From Gammaproteobacteria bacterium (GTDB lineage Bacteria > Pseudomonadota > Gammaproteobacteria > Pseudomonadales > Cellvibrionaceae), in assembly GCA_021151835.1 (NCBI GenBank), contig JAGKWO010000001.1, forward strand, positions 310,001 through 374,000: a stretch of DNA of 64,000 bases. Direction: 5' to 3'. A program made the position numbers and the translations under genes. Numbering within the stretch: position 1 is the first letter of the stretch; each line of letters starts with the position of its first letter. Under the pieces are notes generated by a model. The model was not told where the DNA came from. It saw only the letters and a list, made by a program, of their open reading frames with translations, and ran no database searches. Positions 28,257-37,758 of this stretch are shown in pieces.

Positions 28257-29531
28257 ATGACCGATAACAACGAAAACACTTACAAAGGCTGGAGCGGAAT
28301 AAAACGTGCATTTGCCACGCCGTCTGCACTCACGTTATTTTGCCTTGGGCTGGGTTCTGGCCTGCCGTTTTTATTAGTGGGGGGAATGACACTTTCGACC
28401 TGGCTGCGCGATGTCGGATTTGAATTAAGTTTGATTGGTTTGATCAGCTTCGCCGGTTTTTTTTATGTGCTCAAATTTTTATGGGCACCGCTAATTGATC
28501 GATACAGTTTGCCTTTCCTGGGGCGCCGCAAAGGCTGGCTGGTGGTATCGCTCATAGTGCTAATTGTTTCACTATTGGCAATTGCATTGCAGGACCCCAC
28601 ATCATCGCTGGGTTTGTTTATTGTTTTAGTTGGCCTGGCTGCATTTGCCGGCGCAACACTGGATACAGTCATTGACGCTTATCGAATTGAAATTGCGCCC
28701 ATAGAGTTTCAGGCCGCGTTGGCGTCAACTTATATTTTAGGTTATCGAATCGCGCTGATTTTATCCGGGGCAGTTGCTTTCTATATCGCTGAACTGTTTA
28801 GCTGGACCAGCGCCTATTTAACCATGGCGCTCTTTCTGCTCGTTCCGTTGATTGCCGCCATCATCTGTAAAGAACCAGACACCGGGCAGGCACTTGAGGT
28901 GCGCGATGTGCGGATCATCGATGCATTTATAAAACCCTTCCAGGAATTTTTTTCACGCAATGGCATTATGCTGGCATTGGCATTATTACTTTTTGTCGGC
29001 TTGTTTAAATTGCCCGATCAAATGATAGGAGTAATGGCCGGACCCTTTTATCTGGATTCGGGTTACACCAAAGCAGATATAGCAACGGTATCAAAATTAT
29101 TTGGAGTGTGGGTGGGAATCGCCGGCGCATTTCTAGGCGGGGTTTGCATCGCCGCATTCAGTATGCGTAGCATGTTGGTAGTGGCCGCCATCATCGTTTC
29201 ACTGTCGAACATCGCCTATTTATTGATGGCAAATAACCCCGGCCAGGAGTGGGCATTTTTTGCCACCATCAGTGCCGATAATATTTCACAAGGATTTGCC
29301 GGTGTCGTGCTGGTGGCATTTATGTCCAGCCTGACCAACCAGAATTTCACCGCGACGCAATATGCATTACTCGCCTCCCTGGCGAATTTACCGGGAAAAT
29401 TTATTGGTGGGCTTTCCGGTTATATTGTTGAAGCAACCAGTTATTCCTGGTTTTATATTTTTAGCAGCCTGTCAGTAATTCCCACCTTATTAATTTTGGC
29501 CTGGCTCTGGAACCGGCTGCACAAATCCTGA
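28257..29531 (+). CDS. ampG: AmpG-like muropeptide MFS permease
   Basis: Imports anhydro-muropeptides for cell-wall recycling. 424 aa with about 12 membrane helices. Family features are FLCLGLGSGLPFLLVGG near the N-terminus, LKFLWAPLIDRY and FLGRRKGW after helix 2, and NISQGFAGVVLVAFMSSLTNQNFTATQYALL in the C-half. ampD and ampE are 1-2 kb away on the other strand, so recycling genes cluster here. Confidence 0.88.
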   Translation: MTDNNENTYKGWSGIKRAFATPSALTLFCLGLGSGLPFLLVGGMTLSTWLRDVGFELSLIGLISFAGFFYVLKFLWAPLIDRYSLPFLGRRKGWLVVSLIVLIVSLLAIALQDPTSSLGLFIVLVGLAAFAGATLDTVIDAYRIEIAPIEFQAALASTYILGYRIALILSGAVAFYIAELFSWTSAYLTMALFLLVPLIAAIICKEPDTGQALEVRDVRIIDAFIKPFQEFFSRNGIMLALALLLFVGLFKLPDQMIGVMAGPFYLDSGYTKADIATVSKLFGVWVGIAGAFLGGVCIAAFSMRSMLVVAAIIVSLSNIAYLLMANNPGQEWAFFATISADNISQGFAGVVLVAFMSSLTNQNFTATQYALLASLANLPGKFIGGLSGYIVEATSYSWFYIFSSLSVIPTLLILAWLWNRLHKS

Positions 29532-29538
29532 TTGCTCG

Positions 29539-29640
29539 GGTAGCCTGTATGGAGCTTGCGCAATACGGGAGTGTGATGAAAAATCGGCAATGCAGTCTGA
29601 TGACAACCCCGTAATACGCTTTACTCCTTACGGGCTACGG
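29539..29640. repeat. MITE-like imperfect palindromic intergenic element
   Basis: About 102 bases between ampG and yajQ. The left end reads GTAGCCTGTATGGAGC and continues to GCGCAATACGGG. The reverse complement of the right end reads GTAGCCCGTAAGGAG and continues to GCGTATTACGGG. The arms match over about 30 bases with a few changes. Similar palindromic units are widespread in proteobacterial genomes. Only one copy is present here, so repeat status in this genome is inferred. Confidence 0.5.
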
Positions 29641-29647
29641 TTGAAAG

Positions 29648-29678
29648 AAAAAAACCTGTTCAATGAACAGGTTTTTTT
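29648..29678. terminator. Bidirectional intrinsic terminator between ampG and yajQ
   Basis: A7-CCTGTTC-AAT-GAACAGG-T7, a perfect stem with runs on both sides. It can serve both convergent genes. Confidence 0.9.
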
Positions 29679-29699
29679 ATGGCAAGTGCGAACTGAAAA

Positions 29700-30182
29700 T
29701 TAATCGCGGAAGTTTTCAAACTGCATTGGCATGCCCAATTCAGCAGCACGCAATGCGGCGATACATTCTTGCAAATCATCGCGCTTTTTACCGGTCACCC
29801 GAACTTGTTCACCCTGGATACTGGCTTGCACTTTTAATTTCTTGTCTTTTACCAACGCAACAATTTTCTTGGCCAGATCTTTATCAATACCGGTGCGCAC
29901 AGTGACTTCACGCTTCACTTGCTTGCCTGCACTTTTTACCTGGCCAATTTCCAGGCAGCTCACATCAATACCATTCTTCGCCATGGCCGGCCGCAGAATA
30001 TCCAGCATTTGGTCAAGTTGCATTTCAGCATCAGCCGTAATGGTAATGTCGTATTCCTTAAGTTCGAAACTTGCATTCACGCCTTTAAAGTCAAAACGAT
30101 TGGTAATCAAACGCTGGGCCTGATCAACCGAATTGGTGAGCGCGTGTTTATCAACTTCCGAAACCACATCAAACGATGGCAT
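29700..30182 (-). CDS. yajQ: YajQ family nucleotide-binding protein
   Basis: 160 aa from the ATG at 30180-30182, with GAGG seven bases upstream. It starts MPSFDVVSEVDKHALTNS and has the family blocks TNRFDFKG and GKKRDDLQECIA. Family members bind c-di-GMP in Xanthomonas and nucleotides or RNA elsewhere; the role here is not shown by the sequence. Confidence 0.92.
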   Translation of the reverse strand: MPSFDVVSEVDKHALTNSVDQAQRLITNRFDFKGVNASFELKEYDITITADAEMQLDQMLDILRPAMAKNGIDVSCLEIGQVKSAGKQVKREVTVRTGIDKDLAKKIVALVKDKKLKVQASIQGEQVRVTGKKRDDLQECIAALRAAELGMPMQFENFRD

Positions 30183-30219
30183 AACTAACCTCAATCTCTT
30201 TTAAATTAATGCGTAACCA

Positions 30220-31203
30220 TTAAACAATCAGCGTGGCAAATGCGATGGCACATACCCAAAACAACAAGGCGCGCGTATAAAGCGGCACACTGGATTTAAT
30301 CAATGCGAAGGAATATGCAGGCTCCGAGTGGGTAGTAATCACATCGCCAGTCAGGTCTTCGATAATATCCTGGGTTTCCTCATCCATCTCTGCTTGCATT
30401 TCCACTTTTTGTTCGGGATTCAATGTGGCCAACTCTTGCGCAGAACATTCTGTCGGCGCACCCAATGCCCCGCGCAAACACTCATTCAATACATGTTCTG
30501 ATGAGCTTTGCACATCCAGTAAATTATTGCGTAGCGGACAGGTTTCAAAATTACCAACAAATGCCCAGGTCACTCCCATCAACCGTACGGACGGAAACTC
30601 CAGCAGCCACAGCCATTTGCTGGCCATCTGCGCAGCATCACTGCCCGGCTCGGAAAAATCGCGATACAACACACTCAAACGGTATAACAACGCTCCAAAC
30701 GGCCCCGCAATAAAAAACCAGAACAGCACTGCAAACGTACGCTCAAAGCCGCGATAGGCAATTATTTTCAACGCTTCTGTGTGCAAGGTACGCCAATCCG
30801 AAACATCACCCACGACCGGGTCTACATCACTGTTACCGCGCAAGCGATCCAGCAATTGGGCCGCCGCCACAGAATCGCCGCGCGTCGCCAGCTCAATATA
30901 TTCTTTAACGTCCGCCACTATATTGCCGCGCCCCAGGCTATACAGCAGCACAATGGAATACAGGATAAATAACCAAAACCAGGGCTTATCAAATGCCTGG
31001 TTGATGATCACAAATAAAACGACTATTACCGCCAACGGAATCACTAATGAAAGTGCCAGTGGCAAGCCGGGTACCGAGGAGAAGCCAGGCACTTTTTGCA
31101 GGCGATTAATTAGCCAGCGGAACCAACCGTCGTAGTGCAATACACTGGCCGATCCCAACCAATACACAATCCCAAGTACCACGACCAAACTAAGAAAAAT
31201 CAT
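30220..31203 (-). CDS. ampE: AmpE-like inner-membrane protein
   Basis: 327 aa with at least four membrane helices (1-20, 50-75, 80-95, 300-325) and a cytosolic middle. It has the family segments LGRGNIVADVKEYIELA and RGFERTFAVLFWFFIAGPFGALLYRL. AmpE lies downstream of ampD in many gammaproteobacteria and is thought to help signal cell-wall damage to beta-lactamase control. Here it starts 77 bases after ampD, in the same order. Confidence 0.85.
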   Translation of the reverse strand: MIFLSLVVVLGIVYWLGSASVLHYDGWFRWLINRLQKVPGFSSVPGLPLALSLVIPLAVIVVLFVIINQAFDKPWFWLFILYSIVLLYSLGRGNIVADVKEYIELATRGDSVAAAQLLDRLRGNSDVDPVVGDVSDWRTLHTEALKIIAYRGFERTFAVLFWFFIAGPFGALLYRLSVLYRDFSEPGSDAAQMASKWLWLLEFPSVRLMGVTWAFVGNFETCPLRNNLLDVQSSSEHVLNECLRGALGAPTECSAQELATLNPEQKVEMQAEMDEETQDIIEDLTGDVITTHSEPAYSFALIKSSVPLYTRALLFWVCAIAFATLIV

Positions 31204-31279
31204 AATGGTTAACTCTTGATGTTTAACGCCTGATATTTAACGCTTAAGTGACATGTGAATCAGGAATGGCGAATCAGGT

Positions 31280-31843
31280 TCACAGCGATGCGGAAAAACG
31301 CGGCCAGTCAAATGCGGGACCCGGATCTGTTTTGCGCCCGGGGGCAATATGCTCATGGCCAGTAATGCGCTCAGGTGTAAGTGTAGGATAAGTCAGCAAC
31401 AACTGGCGAGTCACTTTCGCAAGTGCAGCGTATTGTTCATCCGTGTAAGCCAGCGTATCGGTACCTTCCAATTCGATGCCGATCGAATAATCGTTACAGT
31501 TAGCCACGCCATCGTAACTGGAGGTTCCCGCATGCCAGGCTCGCTGGTCAAAGCCGACAAATTGCGTCACGTTACCGTCGCGTTCGATGAATAAATGCGC
31601 AGAAACCTGCACGGCAGCAATAGTTGCAAAATAAGGATGCCGGTTGGCATCCAGGCGATTTTGAAAAAACTGCTGCACATAACCACCACCAAATTCACCT
31701 GGCGGCAAACTGATATTGTGGATAACGAGCAAACTGACCGGCGTATTTTGCGGGCGCTGGTTAAAATTGGGCGATGGCACTTTATGCGCAATATTTAACC
31801 AATGATCAACTATGGCGATTTCTTGCTCATGCGTGGAGGTCAT
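31280..31843 (-). CDS. ampD: 1,6-anhydro-N-acetylmuramoyl-L-alanine amidase
   Basis: Cleaves the peptide from anhydromuropeptides in the cytosol during wall recycling. 187 aa, zinc amidase_2 fold. Ligands are His in LLVIHNISLPPGEFGGG, His in ITGHEHIAPGRKTDPGPAFDW and the terminal Asp of the same block. No signal peptide, as expected for the cytosolic recycling enzyme. First gene of an ampD-ampE pair. Confidence 0.95.
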   Translation of the reverse strand: MTSTHEQEIAIVDHWLNIAHKVPSPNFNQRPQNTPVSLLVIHNISLPPGEFGGGYVQQFFQNRLDANRHPYFATIAAVQVSAHLFIERDGNVTQFVGFDQRAWHAGTSSYDGVANCNDYSIGIELEGTDTLAYTDEQYAALAKVTRQLLLTYPTLTPERITGHEHIAPGRKTDPGPAFDWPRFSASL

Positions 31844-31893
31844 GCGTTAAACCCGGTTTTGCGCTCCCGGTAACGGGAGCGCGCGATAAAAGA

Positions 31894-33375
31894 TTACGCG
31901 GGAATTGTGCGGTCTTCAGCCCAAACACGCAACTGTGAGATCTGCTCGGACATCACCACCGACAATGGACTGGTCGCCGCAATTTCACGTAACAATGTTT
32001 CAGTACTCAGAGGTTTCCCCTCCGCCGAGGCCGAATAAAGCGCAGCAATAACTGCCTGCTCTATTTCCGAACCGGAAAAACCGTGTGTTGCAACGCTTAA
32101 TTTTTCCAGGTCAAAATTCGGCAACGGGCAATCGCGCTTGCGCAAATGGATTGCAAAAATATCTTTGCGTACCGCTGGCTCCGGCAAATCCACAAAAAAT
32201 ATTTCATCGAGTCGTCCTTTGCGAATTAATTCCGGCGGCAAGCGCGAGATGTCATTACTGGTGGCAACGATAAATACGCGCGTGCGGCGCTCGGCCATCC
32301 AGGTTAGCAAGGTACCCAGCAAGCGCTGTGACACACCATTATCGTTGCCATCCTGGGCCATGCCTTTTTCAATTTCATCCAACCATAACACGCAGGGCGA
32401 CATTGCATCGGCCAACCTCAACGCTTCACGTAAATTGCGTTCGGTTTCACCATGGAATTTATTGTAGAGCGCACCGACATCCATACGCATCAATGGCAAC
32501 CCCCACAAACCGGCAACTGCTTTGGCAGCAAGGCTTTTACCTCCACCTTGAACACCGAGTAACAAAATACCTTTGGGCCTATCCAATTTGGAATCGTCAT
32601 CATTAAACGCCTCGCGGCGCGTTAGCAACCAGCGTTTTAAATTGTGTAAACCACCGACGTTGGAAAAATCTTCTGTTTGCTGTTCAAAGCTGACCACGCC
32701 TTCCATATCGAGCAAGGCAAATTTTGCTTTATTGATGCGCGGCAAATCATCTTCATTTAAAGAACCATCATTCCAGATAGCACCGCGCACCAACCGGCGT
32801 ACATCGCTGGCATTCATGCCCTGTAAATTATTCACAAGTTTTTTAAGCGTAATATTGTCCGTTTTTACGCGCGCGCCCACATGGCGATCAGACCAGTCTT
32901 TCGCTTCCTCGCGGATAATCTCCATGATTTTTTCGTCATCGGGCAAGGTCAACGCATAGCTTGCACTGTAGCGCGATAATTCAGCGGGCAAACGCAATTG
33001 ATGGCTCAGAAAGACCAGCGTGTGCGGAACCGCGAAATGATTCAGCGCGATGTCTTTTAACAGGCGGACGATCTGTGGTTGATCGACGAGGAAGGGGTGT
33101 ATATCGCACAACGCGTAAATACCCGGTTGCATTTGCTGCTTGATATGGCGGAGCATTGTCTCCGCTTCATTCAATTCCGAACCTTTCGGAACCAGTTGCG
33201 GCCCGAAATTGAGGCGCGACAAACCATCAGTTACTGACCAGCGATGTAAATCCTTGCTGTGCTTGTTCGCAACTTTGAGTAATACATCCAGCGCTTTCTT
33301 TTCTTCGTAGGTTTCGATCACCAGCAAGGGAATGCGGGAATCCAGCAACAATTTGATTTCATCAACATCGTGCAC
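31894..33375 (-). CDS. AAA+ ATPase, Ycf46-like
   Basis: 493 aa from a GTG at 33373-33375, chosen for the AAGGAG six bases upstream; the frame is open to 33480 with no signal. The N-terminal half (about 1-200) is a degenerate P-loop-like domain (SRIPLLVIETYEEKKALDVLL). The C-terminal AAA module has Walker A GVQGGGKS near residue 270, Walker B CVLWLDEIEK, sensor 1 VATSND and the arginine-finger region ELIRKGRLDEIFFV. This architecture matches Ycf46-type ATPases of cyanobacteria and proteobacteria; their substrate is unknown in most bacteria. Not linked by operon to ampD. Confidence 0.82.
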   Translation of the reverse strand: MHDVDEIKLLLDSRIPLLVIETYEEKKALDVLLKVANKHSKDLHRWSVTDGLSRLNFGPQLVPKGSELNEAETMLRHIKQQMQPGIYALCDIHPFLVDQPQIVRLLKDIALNHFAVPHTLVFLSHQLRLPAELSRYSASYALTLPDDEKIMEIIREEAKDWSDRHVGARVKTDNITLKKLVNNLQGMNASDVRRLVRGAIWNDGSLNEDDLPRINKAKFALLDMEGVVSFEQQTEDFSNVGGLHNLKRWLLTRREAFNDDDSKLDRPKGILLLGVQGGGKSLAAKAVAGLWGLPLMRMDVGALYNKFHGETERNLREALRLADAMSPCVLWLDEIEKGMAQDGNDNGVSQRLLGTLLTWMAERRTRVFIVATSNDISRLPPELIRKGRLDEIFFVDLPEPAVRKDIFAIHLRKRDCPLPNFDLEKLSVATHGFSGSEIEQAVIAALYSASAEGKPLSTETLLREIAATSPLSVVMSEQISQLRVWAEDRTIPA

Positions 33376-33484
33376 GCTTGTCTCCTTTCGATCCGACAAT
33401 TTTATTGTCCAACAGCTGTTATAGTTGCAGGAAACAAGCATGCAGCGACTACCGCGTCCTTGCAATAGCTTTTTAAGCAAACTA

Positions 33485-36187
33485 TCAAGGTGCTATGACG
33501 TCGATCATTTGTTGCACACGGATATCATTACTGGCCGACCCGATTTGAATCTCATAGCGCCCCGGATCAACCCTGTAGGATTTTTTCTGTTCATCATAAA
33601 TCAACATATCCTTATCCGGCTGCAAGGTAAAATGTAATGTGCGCGCTTCACCTTTACGCAAGGTTACTCGCTGCACAGCGCGCAATTCTTTTAACGCACG
33701 GGTTCGTATGGGTTGCAGTGGTTTGATATACACTTGCACGACTTCATCGCCGGCAAATTTCCCGGTATTTTTCACCTGCAATTGCAGATTCAATTTCTGC
33801 TGCGCGGTAATGCGGGTTTGATCCAGGGTTAATCCCGAATAGGTAAACCGGGTATAGGACAATCCATAACCAAACGGATACAGCGCTTCGCCAGTAAAAT
33901 AACGGTAAGTGCGATTCACCATGGAGTAATCATCAAATGGTGGTAATTTTTCATCTGCTTTATAAAAAGTAATTGGCAAACGCCCGGCGGGATTTACATC
34001 ACCAAACAACACCTCTGCAACCGCATTACCGCCGCGCTGGCCGGGATACCAACCCATCAAAATTGCCGGCAGGTTTTTATCCGCCCAATCGATTGCCATC
34101 GCCGAACCACCGGTCAACACCATCACGATTGGTTTACCGGTTTTATGCAAGGCTTCCAGCAATTTTTGCTGTATGGCAGGCAAGCGGATATCGGTGCGGT
34201 CACCACCGGCAAAGCCCGGATAATTCACTTTCATTTCTTCGCCTTCAACATCACCCGTTAATCCACCGACGAAGATAACAACTTCCGCATTTTCTGCTGC
34301 GACGATTGCCTCATCAAACGATGCTTTGGCACCGGGCAACCGCCAGGCGAGGCGCACTTCGGCATCGCGGATATCCTCAAAATATTCCAGGGTAATGTCG
34401 TAGGCTTTGCCCGCTTCCAACTCAATCGACGCGCTGTGGCTGCGTAAACGTTCAGCCAACTGCCATGAATCAATTATTGTATTACCCGCGATTTTTAAGC
34501 GCACGCCGTCATTGGCACTCACATTGATTTCATAGATTCCGGAGGTTGGTGGTAATAATTGGCCAGTCCAGCGCACACTGAAATTATCGCCGGGTAAACC
34601 GGCCGCGGCAGCAATTTCACCGCGCGCGACCAAGGAATCGGTGGGCGCACCGCGATCCCAGCGAAATGCAATACGTGAATCAACACGCGTCAATAATGGT
34701 GTTCCAGCGAGCTCAACACCCTTGAAATATTCACCGCGCAAGCCCTGTTCGGTTGAGTTTGCTGCGGGGCGTAAATAAGCGGGATCAATCACCGCCGCTG
34801 CGCGCGGATCTTCCCGCCCTTCCACCAAATCAACACCACGCGCATACACAACCTGTGTAGTGGGCGAAACCGCCGCACGAATACCTTGCAAAATAGTCAC
34901 CGGCGCGGCGGGTGTACCGTAATAATTACCAAGCAATGACATGACTTCATCCGCCGTCGGGCCGATCACTGCGATATTTTTTAGCGATTTTTTTAGCGGC
35001 AAAATGCCATTGTTTTTCAACAACACAATCGATTGTTGCGCTGCTTTGCGTGCAAGTTGATCATGCGCGGCAGATTGATTTACCGAGTAGGGAATTTGCG
35101 CCCAGGGCACATCGGCAACGGGATCAAACATTCCCAGGCGGAGACGCGTTAACAACAAACGACGCAACGAGTCATCGATTTCCGCTTCGGAAATCAATCC
35201 TTGTTTAACAGCGTTCACCAACGCGTGATATGTTTTTCCACAATTCAATTCAGTGCCTTTTTTTACACCGAGGGCAGCAGCCTGTTCCGCTGTTTTAACA
35301 ATGTTGTGGTGCAGGAAAATATCTTCAATGGAATCACAATCCGAAACCACGTAGCCGGTAAAGCCCCAATCCTTGCGCAAAATATCAATTAATAAACGCT
35401 GGCTAGCGGATGCCGATTCACCCCCGACGCGATTATATGCTCCCATCACAGACGCCACATTTCCCTCTTGTACGAGCGCTTTAAACGCGGGCAGATAGGT
35501 TTCGTATAAATCGCGTTCGCTGGGCGCCACATCAAAATGATGACGATCGGCTTCCGGGCCGGAGTGCACCGCAAAATGTTTGGCGGTTGCATCGGTTTTA
35601 CGATATTTGGTGGTGGGCGCGTCGGCGTAATCGCCCTGCAAACCTTTTACAAATTCCACGCCCATCCGGCTGGTGAGATAGGGGTCTTCACCGTAAGTTT
35701 CCTGGCCACGGCCCCAACGCGGGTCGCGGAAGATATTGATATTGGGCGACCAGAACGTCAGCCCCTGATAGCGCAAACGCTGGTCGCGTCGAATAAATTC
35801 GTGGTGCTTTGCACGGCCTTCATCGCTAATCACGCGCGCGACTTCACCGATCAACGCCGGGTCAAAGGTCGCCGCCAAACCGATTGCCTGCGGAAATACG
35901 GTGGCGTCACCAGCGCGCGCCACGCCGTGCAACGCTTCGTTCCACCATTCGTATCCAGGCACGCCCAAACGCGGGATAGCCGGAGCATCGTTGAGCATTT
36001 GCGCCACTTTTTCTTCCAGGGTCATACGCGCTACCAGGTCAGCCGCGCGCATCTCAAATGTCCGTGAAGTATCTTTGTAAATGGCCGTTTGGGTTTGGGC
36101 AGGTTGCTGCCCGGCATTTACTGTTAGCGGCAAACCAGCGAGCGCCAATGCCACCAAAAAATGACGCAAGGAAAAAGAAAACGACAT
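33485..36187 (-). CDS. Secreted GH3 glycoside hydrolase with PA14 insert (beta-xylosidase/beta-glucosidase)
   Basis: 900 aa with signal peptide MSFSFSLRHFLVALALAGLPLTVNA. The GH3 N-terminal TIM barrel contains the catalytic nucleophile Asp of GYVVSDCDSIEDI near residue 282, GHGVAR-type and KHFAVHSGPE motifs. A PA14 domain (about 475-620, EYFKGVELAGTPLLTRVDSRIAFRW region) is inserted in the C-terminal alpha/beta domain. A fibronectin III-like domain closes the protein. The SDC context is closer to xylosidase-type GH3 than to BglX, but substrate choice is uncertain. A GntR-type palindrome lies upstream (36246-36259). Confidence 0.87.
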   Translation of the reverse strand: MSFSFSLRHFLVALALAGLPLTVNAGQQPAQTQTAIYKDTSRTFEMRAADLVARMTLEEKVAQMLNDAPAIPRLGVPGYEWWNEALHGVARAGDATVFPQAIGLAATFDPALIGEVARVISDEGRAKHHEFIRRDQRLRYQGLTFWSPNINIFRDPRWGRGQETYGEDPYLTSRMGVEFVKGLQGDYADAPTTKYRKTDATAKHFAVHSGPEADRHHFDVAPSERDLYETYLPAFKALVQEGNVASVMGAYNRVGGESASASQRLLIDILRKDWGFTGYVVSDCDSIEDIFLHHNIVKTAEQAAALGVKKGTELNCGKTYHALVNAVKQGLISEAEIDDSLRRLLLTRLRLGMFDPVADVPWAQIPYSVNQSAAHDQLARKAAQQSIVLLKNNGILPLKKSLKNIAVIGPTADEVMSLLGNYYGTPAAPVTILQGIRAAVSPTTQVVYARGVDLVEGREDPRAAAVIDPAYLRPAANSTEQGLRGEYFKGVELAGTPLLTRVDSRIAFRWDRGAPTDSLVARGEIAAAAGLPGDNFSVRWTGQLLPPTSGIYEINVSANDGVRLKIAGNTIIDSWQLAERLRSHSASIELEAGKAYDITLEYFEDIRDAEVRLAWRLPGAKASFDEAIVAAENAEVVIFVGGLTGDVEGEEMKVNYPGFAGGDRTDIRLPAIQQKLLEALHKTGKPIVMVLTGGSAMAIDWADKNLPAILMGWYPGQRGGNAVAEVLFGDVNPAGRLPITFYKADEKLPPFDDYSMVNRTYRYFTGEALYPFGYGLSYTRFTYSGLTLDQTRITAQQKLNLQLQVKNTGKFAGDEVVQVYIKPLQPIRTRALKELRAVQRVTLRKGEARTLHFTLQPDKDMLIYDEQKKSYRVDPGRYEIQIGSASNDIRVQQMIDVIAP

Positions 36188-36245
36188 GGAAAGGATCCCC
36201 GATAGCCCGAAAAATTTATTATTTTTTGACTATAGTCATGGCACC

Positions 36246-36259
36246 ACTTGTATACAAGT
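36246..36259. promoter_or_regulatory. Perfect 14-base palindrome, candidate GntR-type operator
   Basis: ACTTGTATACAAGT is a perfect inverted repeat containing TTGTATACAA, the core bound by several FadR-subgroup GntR regulators. It lies 59 bases upstream of the GH3 ATG and 65 upstream of coq7. No GntR gene is in the window. Function is inferred. Confidence 0.5.
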
Positions 36260-36323
36260 AAATTAGGGTTAAGCCCGTGCGGGATTTCTGCTTTAATAAC
36301 GCATCTTTTGCGGAGAAACGATT

Positions 36324-36968
36324 ATGTCCCGGCACCTTAGCCTTATCGACAATTTCATCATCAATGCTGACCGCGCACTGCGCACCCTGGCCGCGGGTAG
36401 CGATATGACCTGTGAGCGCCCCTCCCCCGCCCTGCCACTTGATGAAGCCGATCTGGATGATAGCGAGCGCAGACACGCGGCCGCACTCATGCGTGTTAAC
36501 CATACCGGCGAAGTCTGCGCCCAGGCGCTTTACCAGGGTCAGGCGCTCACCGCAAAATTGCCGCAGGTGCGCAATGAAATGGAACACGCTGCGGAAGAAG
36601 AAATTGATCATCTGGTGTGGTGCCAGGAACGAATCGATGCACTGGGAAGCCACACCAGTTATCTCAATCCGGTTTGGTATGGGCTGTCTTTTGCAATTGG
36701 GGCTGGTGCCGGTTTGGTAAGCGACAAAATCAGTTTGGGATTTGTTGCGGCGACAGAGGATCAGGTTTGCAAACACCTGCAAAGCCATCTGCAACAACTA
36801 CCGGTTACCGATTTGCGCAGCCGCGCGGTAGTTGAACAAATGCTGGCAGACGAAGCACGCCATGCGGATATGGCATTGAGCGCAGGTGGATACAACTTTC
36901 CTGCGTCGGTGAAAGGAATAATGACGCTGGTTTCCAAAGCAATGACACAAACCAGTTACTACATTTAG
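36324..36968 (+). CDS. coq7: Ubiquinone biosynthesis hydroxylase Coq7 (DMQ monooxygenase)
   Basis: Hydroxylates demethoxyubiquinone in aerobic ubiquinone synthesis. 214 aa, di-iron carboxylate protein. Iron ligands are visible in LMRVNHTGEVCAQALYQGQ, EEEIDHLVWCQER and ADEARHADMAL. The start ATG has GGAG upstream (GCGGAGAAACG). Orphan of other ubi genes here. Confidence 0.94.
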   Translation: MSRHLSLIDNFIINADRALRTLAAGSDMTCERPSPALPLDEADLDDSERRHAAALMRVNHTGEVCAQALYQGQALTAKLPQVRNEMEHAAEEEIDHLVWCQERIDALGSHTSYLNPVWYGLSFAIGAGAGLVSDKISLGFVAATEDQVCKHLQSHLQQLPVTDLRSRAVVEQMLADEARHADMALSAGGYNFPASVKGIMTLVSKAMTQTSYYI

Positions 36969-37061
36969 ACATTTACGCTATCGGTAGTAGCGAATTGCCG
37001 CTGCCGCAGTTGTTTTACAACAACGGCGGCGCTGCGAAAACCAGTTGGAAAAAACCACCAA

Positions 37062-37481
37062 TCAAGCCTCGCGAAGCTCATAGGAGTGAGTAATTTCAAC
37101 TCCTCCCGCTTCCAGCATAATTGACGCCGAGCAATATTTGGTCGCCGACAATTCCACCGCGCGTTTAACCTGGGCTTCCTTCAATTCCTTGCCGGTTACC
37201 AAAAATTTCATATGGATTTTAGTGAATGGCGATGGCACACCTTCCGCGCGCTCTGCCTCCAACTCGCAACGGCAATCGGTCACTTGCTGGCGAGCCTTGG
37301 TCAAAATACTCATTACATCAAATGATGAACAACCACCCAATCCCAATAACAACATTTCCATCGGCCGCACACCGGTATTGCGACCACCATGATCTGGAGG
37401 ACCATCCATTAATACGGCGTGGCCGCTACCGGATTCACCCAGAAACTGGGCGCCATCAACCCACTTCACAACTGCTTGCAT
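37062..37481 (-). CDS. OsmC family protein
   Basis: 139 aa with the OsmC/Ohr fold: GPPDHGGRNTGVRPMEMLLLGLGGCSSFDV carries the first peroxidatic-type Cys and KYCSASIMLE the second. This subgroup (YhfA-like) is distinct from organic hydroperoxide resistance proteins. In many gammaproteobacteria it sits next to crp/vfr, as here with vfr divergently 277 bases away. Substrate unknown. Confidence 0.88.
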   Translation of the reverse strand: MQAVVKWVDGAQFLGESGSGHAVLMDGPPDHGGRNTGVRPMEMLLLGLGGCSSFDVMSILTKARQQVTDCRCELEAERAEGVPSPFTKIHMKFLVTGKELKEAQVKRAVELSATKYCSASIMLEAGGVEITHSYELREA

Positions 37482-37758
37482 AATTCATCCACCTGGCATT
37501 TACCGTTCATTCGAGAAGGCGCGTAGCCTACCATATTAAAAGTGCAAAGCCGAAATGTCGCATTATTCAACATTAACAGTTAATAAAATCATTTTTTCTA
37601 GACAATTCAATTAACTAGGCTTATAACTGCATCACAAATTTTCAGGATGTTACGGCCGCTCTATAGCCGCCGAGCGCCCTTGTCGTCATAATAAATTTCA
37701 TATGTAAATTAATCATATAAAAATCCTCTCAACCATTACAAAAATCAGGAGCCACACC

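Noticed and set aside
33485..36187. GH3 gene as two genes split by the PA14 region
   Set aside because: A single uninterrupted frame; PA14 inserts are a known feature of GH3 enzymes.
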